64,000 nucleotides of DNA, from NCBI GenBank assembly GCA_015060395.1, contig SUYP01000002.1, positions 87,074-151,073 of the forward strand, in the 5' to 3' direction. The translations under genes and the position numbers were made by a program. The notes below the pieces were generated by a model. It was not told the DNA's origin, did not search any database, and was given only the letters and a program-made list of their open reading frames with translations. The stretch comes from Bacteroidales bacterium (GTDB lineage: Bacteria; Bacteroidota; Bacteroidia; Bacteroidales; UBA932). Shown in pieces: positions 7,630 through 18,200 of the stretch (positions within the stretch are counted from its first letter, which is position 1; every line of letters starts with the position of its first letter).

Positions 7630-9336
7630 TTAAAACTGTGTTGTAGAATTCTCAACTGAAGAAGTTGGGTTAGGGTTGTTGAGAGTAGTCATAACTCCGT
7701 CAATCTCGCTAGGTACGCCTGTCTCGTCGAGGATATAGTCGTTGTTCTCGATCTCGTTAAGCGGAATAAGGAGGTTCCAGTATGGGCTCACTTCCTCAAT
7801 GTCATACTTAAGAGTTGAGTGGATTACGTTAGATCCCTTGTACCAGGTCTTGACACCAGGTCTGATACGCTTAGCATCGAAGAAACCGACACCTTCGCCC
7901 CAGAACTCTACTCGCTTCTGATAAAGCACCTCCTCCTGGAAGTTCTTTACGAAACCTTCGCCGAAAGTCGAAGAAGCGATAGTATAAGAATAATTAGGGT
8001 CACGGTACTCCTTCATAAATGCCTCAAGCTTAGCTGCACCAGCTGCCTCACCTTCAGTCATTCCGATAGCCTCAGCCTCGATGAGGTACATTTCCTCAAC
8101 ACGCATCATAGGCCAGTCAACAGCACCACCGATTGAATATGTCTCCCAATCGCCACCCTTGCAACGTATCTTGAGTGACTTATAGTCAGGAAGGCTTTCA
8201 AACGGATAAGCCGCGAGATAGTTTGTAGCGTCAGCCCATTCATAGTATGATGCAGGATATGTCTCTCTGTCTGGATCGATGAATGACCTCTTACGGAAGT
8301 CTGTTCTGTTCATACGGTCATACAGCCATCTCTGGATAGCCAACTGGGTAAGAGAGTTGTATCCCCAGTCTGACTCACCTGCGAGGAATCCTGTAGGGTT
8401 ACAAAGGTTACCCATATTGTTTCCTGAGATATTATAGTACCACATCCAAGAGTTGTTGCCGGCTGCATCGCAGAATGCAGTTGCAGGATCGTGCCACTGA
8501 GCCTCTGTCAATGGGGTCTTGCCTGAAGCATCGATAGCCATACGTGCATACTTTGCAGCGTTTGCATAATCCTCCATAGCCAGATACATACGTGCCTTCA
8601 GACCGTAAACAACTGGAAGGCCTGGATATCTTCCTGTAGGAGGAGTATAGTCAGCAAGGAGCTGCTCAGCCTTGTCAAGGTCAGCGAGAACGAATGCAGA
8701 CATAGCCTCCTTAGGAGCACGTGCAGTCTTGTACTCTGTCTCCTGCTCTGCGCTTGAAACGATGATCGGACCTGTAAGACCGAGCACCTTCGAGCAGTCA
8801 GTATATTTGTTCTGAGCAGGGAGGTAGATGTTATAGATATCGTGGTACATCAATGCTCTGTAAACGTAAGCGATACCGAGGTATGCCTTCTGGTCAGCAT
8901 TCATTTCCTCAAGCTGGGCAAGAGGTCCGATGATGTCGTTTGCAGACTTGATGATCTTATAGAGAGTCATAAAAGGAATCACCATACGATAAGTGTTGTC
9001 CTTCATTGAATATCCGTAAGATCCGGCATATCCGGTCCACCAGTCATATCCCTCAGTCGATGAGTTATTTACAACATCGTTCAGCATACGAGCGTATGTG
9101 ATGAGAATTCCAGAGTAAGACATATCGAACTCCTGCTGTACGGATGAACCGTAGAAGTAATATGGCTGATACATCTGTGCAACCAATCCGTCCACAGACG
9201 CCGCCATACCGGCAGCTGACTGGGCAAGCTGGTTAGAAGTTGCCGCTCCCTCAAGAGGGAAAGTTTCCTTGATACATCCGGTAAGCAGAGAAACTGAAGC
9301 AACAGTGACAAGTATAGTCTTAAAAATATTTTTCAT
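7630..9336 (-). CDS. RagB/SusD family nutrient-binding outer membrane lipoprotein
   Basis: The 568-residue protein has a lipoprotein signal peptide (Cys21 in LLTGC) and the SusD architecture: alpha-helical TPR-like scaffold (AYLGIAYVYRALMYHDIYN; GLKARMYLAMEDYANAAKYA) and a C-terminal region with QKRVEFWGEGVGFFDAKR and WNLLIPLNEIENN, both hallmarks of the family. SusD-like proteins close as a lid over the partner SusC transporter and capture the ligand. The gene lies 18 bases after the SusC-like gene. The neighbouring secreted protease suggests a peptide ligand, as for RagB, rather than a glycan. Confidence 0.92.
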   Translation of the reverse strand: MKNIFKTILVTVASVSLLTGCIKETFPLEGAATSNQLAQSAAGMAASVDGLVAQMYQPYYFYGSSVQQEFDMSYSGILITYARMLNDVVNNSSTEGYDWWTGYAGSYGYSMKDNTYRMVIPFMTLYKIIKSANDIIGPLAQLEEMNADQKAYLGIAYVYRALMYHDIYNIYLPAQNKYTDCSKVLGLTGPIIVSSAEQETEYKTARAPKEAMSAFVLADLDKAEQLLADYTPPTGRYPGLPVVYGLKARMYLAMEDYANAAKYARMAIDASGKTPLTEAQWHDPATAFCDAAGNNSWMWYYNISGNNMGNLCNPTGFLAGESDWGYNSLTQLAIQRWLYDRMNRTDFRKRSFIDPDRETYPASYYEWADATNYLAAYPFESLPDYKSLKIRCKGGDWETYSIGGAVDWPMMRVEEMYLIEAEAIGMTEGEAAGAAKLEAFMKEYRDPNYSYTIASSTFGEGFVKNFQEEVLYQKRVEFWGEGVGFFDAKRIRPGVKTWYKGSNVIHSTLKYDIEEVSPYWNLLIPLNEIENNDYILDETGVPSEIDGVMTTLNNPNPTSSVENSTTQF

Positions 9337-9354
9337 TGTTCTATCCTCCCTTAA

Positions 9355-12300
9355 TTAGAATTTAAGTGTAATACCGCCAGATACAGTTCTCATAGGAGAG
9401 TATCTTGTAGCAGTTGTTGAAGATGAGAAGCTCTGACGTGGGTCGAATCCCTTACGAGCAGACCAGTAGTAGAGGTTCTCTGCAGAAACATACACCCTCA
9501 TTGAGCTTACCAGGAACTTCTTGGTAAACTTCGCAGGAAGAGTATAACCGAAGTTGACATTCTGAAGGTTCAGATATGAAGCTGATGTCAAGAACCTTGT
9601 AGATGTCGCGTTATTGTAGGTCTCAGCATACTGGAAACGTGGGATATCCGATGTAGGATTCTCTGGAGTCCAGGAGTTGAGGAGGTCCTTATGATAGTTG
9701 AAACCTGTGCTCTGTGATGTTGGAGAGTACATAAATGTAGCGTATGAACCATCCAGCTGACGACCGCCTACCTGATAAGTGAAGTTGATTGAGAAATCAA
9801 ATCCATAAGCGCTGATCGATGTTCCGAAACCACCGAAGAGAGGTGCAAGAGTTGACTTGCCTGTAAGATACTTGGTAGCCTTTGAATAGTCATCAGTTGT
9901 TTCTCTTTCGCCTGTTGGATTTCCTTCATCGTCGAGGATGTTCTTCCACCAGAGGGACTTACCGGTCGCATCATCTACACCTGCATATTCGTATGTGTAC
10001 CAGGTGTACATTGAAGCGCCTTCTGCTACGAAGAATGAACCGTTTGCGAAACCGTCATACTGATTGCCGTTGGCATCGTATGCCTTTGCATCCTTTACAT
10101 TGTCAGCCAATGATACGACTCTGTTCTTGAGATATGAAGCGTTGAGATTGAAATCCCACTGAACGTTCTTGTTGTTGAGGAGAACGAAGTGGAAGTCACC
10201 CTCGACACCGTAGTTGTTCATATCACCGACGTTCTTGTAAAGCGAAGTATAACCCTGTGAAGGAGCTACCGGAGTCGGGAAGAGCATATCTGTAGTCATA
10301 CGGTTGAAGTACTCGATACCTCCGGAAATGCGACCGTTAAGGAATGCGAATTCAACACCGGCGTTGAAGTTTGTATTGGTCTCCCAAGTGATGTCTGGAT
10401 TACCCTTTGAAGCGAAGATTGTAGAAATCTTTCCGTCAGAAGGAACGATAGAGAATACATCTGTATATCTGTATGAACCGATAGAGTCGTTACCCTGGCT
10501 ACCGATAGAAGCCTTGAGCTTGAGTTCGTTCATCCAACCTACGTTATACCAATTCTCCTTGCTGAGGATCCAGGCTGCACCGGCACTCCAGAAGTTACCC
10601 CAACGATATGAAGGGTGGAATCTAGAAGAAGCATCTCTACGGAATGATCCTGAAACGAAGTAACGCTCCATATAATCATACTGTGCACGTGCGAAGAAAC
10701 CCTCGTTGTTGTATCTGGTCTGGTATGAAGTCGAGCTCTGGCCGTCAACTACAGCACCGTCGAGTTCCTTATTGTCCTGTGAGAACATCTGGCTCTTTGA
10801 ACCGCCTACATAGTAGCCTCTGTTGTCGTAATACTCGTGACCGAGGAGGATACCTACGTTGTGGTTGCCGAACTTCCTTGAATAGTTGAGGAGCTGCTGG
10901 GTGTTCCAAGCATAGCTGCGGCTGTGTCCTACTGAAACTGTACCACCTGTAGAACGGAACTGTCCGTAATATGGGTTATAAACGTAGTTTGATCGAGTCT
11001 CGTCGAGAGTTGCAGAAGCGTTTACAGTGAATGTAAGGCCCTTGCAGATGTCGATATCGATATAACCCTGAGCCGAGAGTGCGTTACCCTCTGCGTGGTT
11101 TGTATTGTAGAGGTTCGCAAGAACAGGGTTCGCGTCAGTGATGAACGGACGTGATGTACCTGGGATACCACCATTACCGATGTTACCGTTACCGTGGTCA
11201 AGGAGTGCGATACCGTTTACATCATAATACTGAGTTCCGTCAAGATTTCTGATGTAGAGAGGGTAAATAGGAGCGATCTGAGATGTGAACGCCCAGATGT
11301 TCGCTGTAGAACCGTCGTTACCGTTATTTCCGAGAGAGTTGAAGCCGAACTTTGTGTAAGACATATTTGCACCGATCTTCAACCAGTTCTTAGCCTTGTA
11401 GTCAGCCTTGAGACGTGCAGAAAGACGCTGGTGGTCAGACTTGTCAGTGATACCCTTGTTATCAAGGTAGCTCAAAGATGAGTAGAAAGACATTCTTTCC
11501 TGAGCACCTGAAACAGAGAGTGTGTATTCCTGACGGACACCGTTGCGATATACATTGTCAGCCCAGTTATCCGGCTTTACAAGGAAGTCACCCATTGCAT
11601 AACCCTCTGTTGCAGCAGGGTTGAAGCGGCCGTTACGTCCGATTGCATACTGTCCTTCAGGAACGGTATATGTCTGATAACCGAGACCGCCTGAAGCTGC
11701 ATCGAACAGGTTCTCATTAGCCCTCATATATGCTTCCTCTGAAGAAAGTCCGAGACCATCCTCTGAAACATAGTAGTTATAGAGAGCCTTGTAGTGCTGC
11801 TCATAATATGCGCGTGGGTCATCGATAGTCTCATATCTCTGGAGAGCGTTTGTATTGACACCGACCTTTGCATCGAATGATACGACAGCCTGTCCCGACT
11901 TTCCTCTCTTGGTGGTGATCATAATCACACCATTGGCACCACGGGCACCGTAGAGAGCATTCGAAGCAGCGTCCTTGAGGACTGTCATACTTTCGATATC
12001 ACTTGGAGCGATGTTGTTCATATTGCCGTCGAACGGAGCACCGTCCACGATGATGAGTGGGTCATTTCCTGCATTGATTGAAGAAATACCACGTACACGG
12101 ATTGTTGCAGAAGAACCAGGGGCACCGTTTGAAGAAACGAGCTGCACACCGGCTACCTGACCTGCGAGAGCATTTGTGACGTTAGATACCTGCGACTGAG
12201 CAAGCTTCTCGTCATCAAGGACTTTCGCAGAACCCGTGAAGGCCTCCTTGGTTGATGTACCGAACGCGACAACGATAGTCTCGTTCAAAGTCTCGGTATC

Positions 12301-12591
12301 CGGATCGAGAGTCACGTGAAGAGTCTTGCGGCCATCCACTGGAATCTCAAGTGTGTGGTATCCGAGAGAAGAGAATACCAAGATACCGTTTGCTGGTACT
12401 GTCATAGAGAACAAACCATCAGCATCTGTGCTGGCTCCTGTCATTGTGCCTTTCAGCTGAATGGATGCGAAAGGCACATACTCATCTGTTGCTGAATCCT
12501 TTACACTTCCGGTTACAGTTACATCCTGTGCAAATGCCGCATAACCGATCAGAACAGCCAACACTGTGAAAAATAGTTTCATTTTTCTCAT
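9355..12591 (-). CDS. SusC/RagA family TonB-linked outer membrane transporter
   Basis: The 1078-residue protein has a signal peptide ending AAFAQ, a carboxypeptidase-regulatory-like beta domain (about 23-105, VTVTGSVKD...), a TonB box region, the plug domain with the SusC signature VLKDAASNALYGARGANGVI (about 205-225), and a long beta-barrel ending in the outer membrane signal GGITLKF. It imports nutrients across the outer membrane using TonB energy with the SusD-like lid encoded next. The start chosen is the first ATG; a second Met (MKLFFTV) lies three residues later. A good promoter is found 106 bases upstream of the ATG. Confidence 0.93.
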   Translation of the reverse strand: MRKMKLFFTVLAVLIGYAAFAQDVTVTGSVKDSATDEYVPFASIQLKGTMTGASTDADGLFSMTVPANGILVFSSLGYHTLEIPVDGRKTLHVTLDPDTETLNETIVVAFGTSTKEAFTGSAKVLDDEKLAQSQVSNVTNALAGQVAGVQLVSSNGAPGSSATIRVRGISSINAGNDPLIIVDGAPFDGNMNNIAPSDIESMTVLKDAASNALYGARGANGVIMITTKRGKSGQAVVSFDAKVGVNTNALQRYETIDDPRAYYEQHYKALYNYYVSEDGLGLSSEEAYMRANENLFDAASGGLGYQTYTVPEGQYAIGRNGRFNPAATEGYAMGDFLVKPDNWADNVYRNGVRQEYTLSVSGAQERMSFYSSLSYLDNKGITDKSDHQRLSARLKADYKAKNWLKIGANMSYTKFGFNSLGNNGNDGSTANIWAFTSQIAPIYPLYIRNLDGTQYYDVNGIALLDHGNGNIGNGGIPGTSRPFITDANPVLANLYNTNHAEGNALSAQGYIDIDICKGLTFTVNASATLDETRSNYVYNPYYGQFRSTGGTVSVGHSRSYAWNTQQLLNYSRKFGNHNVGILLGHEYYDNRGYYVGGSKSQMFSQDNKELDGAVVDGQSSTSYQTRYNNEGFFARAQYDYMERYFVSGSFRRDASSRFHPSYRWGNFWSAGAAWILSKENWYNVGWMNELKLKASIGSQGNDSIGSYRYTDVFSIVPSDGKISTIFASKGNPDITWETNTNFNAGVEFAFLNGRISGGIEYFNRMTTDMLFPTPVAPSQGYTSLYKNVGDMNNYGVEGDFHFVLLNNKNVQWDFNLNASYLKNRVVSLADNVKDAKAYDANGNQYDGFANGSFFVAEGASMYTWYTYEYAGVDDATGKSLWWKNILDDEGNPTGERETTDDYSKATKYLTGKSTLAPLFGGFGTSISAYGFDFSINFTYQVGGRQLDGSYATFMYSPTSQSTGFNYHKDLLNSWTPENPTSDIPRFQYAETYNNATSTRFLTSASYLNLQNVNFGYTLPAKFTKKFLVSSMRVYVSAENLYYWSARKGFDPRQSFSSSTTATRYSPMRTVSGGITLKF

Positions 12592-12696
12592 AGTTGTTAC
12601 TTTTAGTTGTTAAACATAAATATTGATACTTCGTGTACACTACACTAAAAAACCAATTGCACTAATAATAGGTGGTTTTTATAGCACCATTTCCTA

Positions 12697-12728
12697 CAAA
12701 GTTAACTAATGTTTTTTTAATTTTCAAA
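12697..12728 (-). promoter_or_regulatory. Bacteroidetes-type promoter of the SusC-like operon
   Basis: On the minus strand TTTG (12725-12728) and TAACTTTG (12697-12704) are 20 bases apart, matching the -33/-7 consensus. The predicted start near 12690 gives a leader of about 100 bases. No anti-sigma/ECF pair is nearby, so regulation is not evident. Confidence 0.7.
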
Positions 12729-12982
12729 CATTCTTAAATCAATTATTTATGGCGATTGTTAAGTTTTTGTTACATAAAGCCAAAAAAACTATAAGACACG
12801 GGCCACCTAACACCTTACAATTCACTTCCGTGCACGGTCTCAAATTTACGATTTATAAGTTAAATTTATTTTGCTTTTTTTATCGATATGACGAAAAAGT
12901 CCTGTTTAAAGGGTGATTTTCGCCCAATATTCATAGAAAAACAGCGTTTTGAAACCGCAAAGGTTACAATTCTGAACCACAA

Positions 12983-13016
12983 AAGCGGCCGATTCCAGCA
13001 AAGGAACCGGCCGCTT
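12983..13016 (-). terminator. Terminator of groSL operon
   Basis: A 14-bp stem with one mismatch (AAGCGGCCGATTCC and GGAACCGGCCGCTT, loop AGCAAA) lies 26 bases past the groL stop and, on the minus strand, is followed by TTTTGTGG. It is nearly identical in sequence to the hairpin at 3137-3170. Confidence 0.75.
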
Positions 13017-13041
13017 CTATATTATATAGGTATAAATAAGG

Positions 13042-14676
<1,635 letters not shown>

Positions 14677-14684
14677 TTACTTTC

Positions 14685-14747
14685 TGTCATATTGAACGAA
14701 GCGGAACATCTCTACCTGAAAGATCCTTCGCTAAGCTCGGGATGACA
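14685..14747. repeat. REP-like palindromic element between groS and groL
   Basis: The 63-bp element begins TGTCAT and ends ATGACA. Read on the minus strand it is TGTCATCCCGAGC...GCTTCGTTCAATATGACA, with imperfect inverted arms built around the GCGAAG/CTTCGC pair. Sequences of the form TGTCATYCYGAGCGAAGCGAAG are a recurrent intergenic repeat in bacterial genomes. It fills most of the 83-bp groS-groL gap, so it is transcribed in the operon mRNA and can fold there. Confidence 0.65.
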
Positions 14748-14753
14748 ACATTA

Positions 14754-15020
14754 TTAAAGAATTGCCAATATGTCAGACTGCTTCATAATGAGGTAGTCCT
14801 TTCCTTCCACTGAAACCTCGGTACCTGCGTACTTGCCATAAATGACTACGTCGCCCACCTGCACCTCCATAGGCTCATCCTTCTTGCCAGGGCCTGCCGC
14901 TACGACTGTTCCCTGCTGTGGTTTCTCCTTTGCTGTATCAGGAATAAAAAGTCCTGAAGCTGTCTGTGTCTCAGCCGCTTTCGGCTCGATCACAACTCTG
15001 TCTGCTAATGGTCTGATCAT
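14754..15020 (-). CDS. groS: 10 kDa co-chaperonin GroES
   Basis: The 88-residue protein starting [14 protein letters not shown] matches GroES over its length, with the mobile loop ([15 protein letters not shown]) and the C-terminal [13 protein letters not shown]. The ORF track runs the frame back to 15140, but the 40 extra residues are not part of the family, so I place the start at the ATG at 15020. It caps GroEL rings. The upstream region holds a sequence fitting a sigma-54 promoter. Confidence 0.96.
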   Translation of the reverse strand: MIRPLADRVVIEPKAAETQTASGLFIPDTAKEKPQQGTVVAAGPGKKDEPMEVQVGDVVIYGKYAGTEVSVEGKDYLIMKQSDILAIL

Positions 15021-15096
15021 TGTTATTGAATTTAAAACGTTTTCTTTCAGTGTCTCCGACTCATCCGGAATATATCCGGAGGATACTGGATACGGA

Positions 15097-15122
15097 CAAA
15101 TATATCGGCAAAAGAAGTGCCA
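15097..15122 (-). promoter_or_regulatory. Candidate sigma-54 type promoter upstream of groS
   Basis: On the minus strand 15122-15108 reads TGGCACTTCTTTTGC, with the GG and GC dinucleotides exactly 10 bases apart as in -24/-12 elements. A TATATTTG box (15104-15097) follows at once and could instead be a housekeeping -7 element, although no TTTG is seen at the right distance. The leader to the groS ATG would be about 75 bases. Confidence 0.4.
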
Positions 15123-15221
15123 GCCGCGCCCGACTGACATTTTGTCACTTTGCGCATAATTTTTGTATCAATTTACAGATAAAGACGTATATTTACAGAC
15201 AACGACCAATCCACCCCTGTT

Positions 15222-18200
15222 ATGACTAGAATCCTAAGACTCTTCAATGCGGCTCTGATTTCAGCGATCATCTGCCTTTCATCCACTTCCTGCAAGGAAA
15301 ACAAGCGTCAGACAAATGACCCTTCAACAGAATTCGCCACCTATATCAAGGCATACACCGGCAACCTCATAAATGCCGGCACCCCTGTCAAGGTCGAGTT
15401 CACCACACAGCCGGGCAATCCCGACATAACGGATCTATTCTCTTTTTCTCCTTCGATAAAGGGAGAAACGAGATGGACCTCCGCGACAACGGTGGAATTC
15501 ATCCCGGACGAAGGCGCTATGAAGCCAGGAAAATCCTACAAGGCAGTCTTAGCACTCCACAAAATCTATGACATCAAGGACAGCGGGCTGAAGGAGTTCC
15601 GCTTCGGCTTCGTCACCGCTGCAAGGGAAGCCAGAATATCTGTCGAAGGCGTTACACTGACCGAAGCACAGAGCGGAAGCGCAAGCGTCAAGGGACACCT
15701 GGCTCTGAGCGAGCCTCTGGAAAAGGAAAAGGCCCAGCAGATGCTTTCGGTACATTATCCGGCCGGCAAGGCAGAGATAGCGCTCGAAGGAGAAGGAACT
15801 TCATACACATTTACAGTCACAGGACTTGAGCAGGCGGCATCAGACAGAGATCTCGAGATCAGACTGGACGGGAAGAAAGCCGGTTTCTCTTCAGAATCCA
15901 GACAGACTGTCGTCATCCCCGGCACAGGAGAATTCAAAGTGCTGGGAGCCAGGATTATGGAAGGAGAAGATCCATACGTCGAGATACGCTTTTCCGAGCC
16001 ATTGGATCCTACGGCCGATTACACAGGATTCTTCACTCTCATCGGAGCCGGACGCCAGCATATAGACATACAGGACAACATCGTGAAGGTCTATTTCGAG
16101 AGGATAGAAGGGGAAGAGACCGCAATTCTGGTCAGCGCCGGCACAAAGAGCATAAATGCCAACAAGACCGGCAGCGACTGGTCCTATAACTTCGGAGCAT
16201 CTTCGCCGAAACCGGCCGTGGAAGTGCCTCTGGAGGGCACGATACTTCCTGACGCCGCATCCCTCACGATACCTTTCAGGGCGGTGAACCTCGCTGCCGT
16301 TGACCTCAGCATAATCCGGATATATGAAGACAACGTCCTGATGTTCCTTCAGGACAATACCCTTTCCAGCGGGTCACAGATCAGGCGTTCCGGAAGGCTT
16401 GCCTACAGAAAGACCATCAGACTTGACTCTGACCGTGACAAAGACCTGAGCAAATGGCAGAATTTCTCGGTCGATCTTAGCGGCATCATCAAGCACGAAC
16501 CTGGAGCCATATACAGGGTACGCATCTCATTCAAGCAAGAGTATTCTCTCTACGGCAAGGATGCCGCAAGCATCCTCGCCGACAATGCGATGATAAGTCT
16601 CACCTCCGGCGACCTGACAGAAAAGGATATGGCCGTCTGGGACGCTCCGTTCCCATATTATTACGAAAGCGCATACGACTGGAGCAGATACGACTGGAAG
16701 GACAGGGACAACCCTATGACTCCTTCATATTATATGGAGTCGGAAAGATTCCCTGAATTCAACCTTCTTTCCAGCAACATCGGCATCATCGCCAAATCCG
16801 CAGATTCCGGACATTTCTGGGTGAATGTCAACGACATACTCACCACTGCACCTATGGCAGGAGTGAAGGTGAGCGCATATAACTTCCAGCTTCAGAAGGT
16901 AGGTTCTGCAGAGACCGACGGCGAAGGATCCGCAAAGATGAAGGTAAGCGGCAAGCCTTTCGTCATCGTGGCTGAGAAAGGCCGCACCAGATCATATCTG
17001 AAGGTGACTGACGGAAACGAGAATTCCCTCAGCCGCTTCGACACCGGCGGAAAGAAGCTCGAAAAAGGGCTCAAGGGCTTCGTCTATGGAGAACGCGGGG
17101 TATGGAGGCCGGGAGACACCCTGCACCTTACACTGATAATCGATGACATCGAGAAGAGGATTCCGGCGAATCATCCTGCGACAGTGGAAATATATACCCC
17201 TCAGGGCCAGTTCTACAGCAAGAAGGTATGCTCTGAAAACATCAACGGATTCTACAGATTCGACATAGCTACGGCTGCAGACGACCCTACAGGCACCTGG
17301 AACGCATATTTCAAGATAGGAGGCGCTACATTCCACAAGGGCCTGCCAGTGGAGACCATCAAGCCTAACCGCCTGAAGATCAGCACCGACATAAGGACCG
17401 GCATCCTCGTCGGAGGGGAACCGGCATTTGTAGAAATCGCTTCATCCTGGCTCACAGGACCGGCGGCTGCAGGCCTGAAAGCCACTGCGGAAATGTCACT
17501 GCGTCCTCAGAGCGGCACTTTCAAAGGATTTGAAGGCTATACATTCAGAAACCCTTCTGCTGAATTTTCATCAAAGGCACAGCAGATCTTCGACATTACG
17601 CTGGATGCCCAGGGAAAGGCCCGGATGAATGTGACAATGCCTGCCGCAGCCAATGCACCAGGTATGCTTACGGCAGACATCGTGACAAGGGTGACAGAAC
17701 CGGGAGGCGACATCAGCATCACGTCACAGTCTATGCCATTCTCCCCTTTCAAGGGATATGTAGGCATCAAGATGCCTCAGACCGAAAACTGGTATGAGAC
17801 AGACACTTACCACGACTTCAACATAGCTACCGTGGATATGCACGGCAAGCGCATCAGCGGACATAACATCGAATATGTAATATACAAGGTCGGCTGGAAC
17901 TGGTGGTGGGATTCGGACGGAGCTTCCTTCGATTCATACGTCAACAGCAGCAATGCCAAGGTGCATACTTCCGCAAGATATGTCTCCGGTGCGAGGGACG
18001 AGATCGTCAGATTCAGGCTCGACTACCCGGACTGGGGCAGATTCTATCTCTACGTAAAGGATCTCGACAGCGGGCACTCGACCGGAACCTTCTTCACCGT
18101 TGACTGGCCGATGTGGAGAGGAAGGGCCGACCGCACTGATCCTGAGGCAATTACAATGCTCACATTCACCACAGACAAGAAGGAATACGAAGTCGGAGAG

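Larger units (their letters stand above)
12592..13041. other. 450-bp intergenic region between groL end and SusC-like start
   Basis: This AT-rich gap holds the SusC-like promoter and leader (12592-12728) and the groL terminator hairpin (12983-13016). Between about 12730 and 12980 I see no convincing gene; a 74-codon ORF at 12888 has no family match and reads across the terminator hairpin. Confidence 0.6.

Noticed and set aside
15020-15140. N-terminal extension of groS in the ORF track
   Set aside because: The 40 extra residues are not found in GroES and cover the upstream regulatory region.
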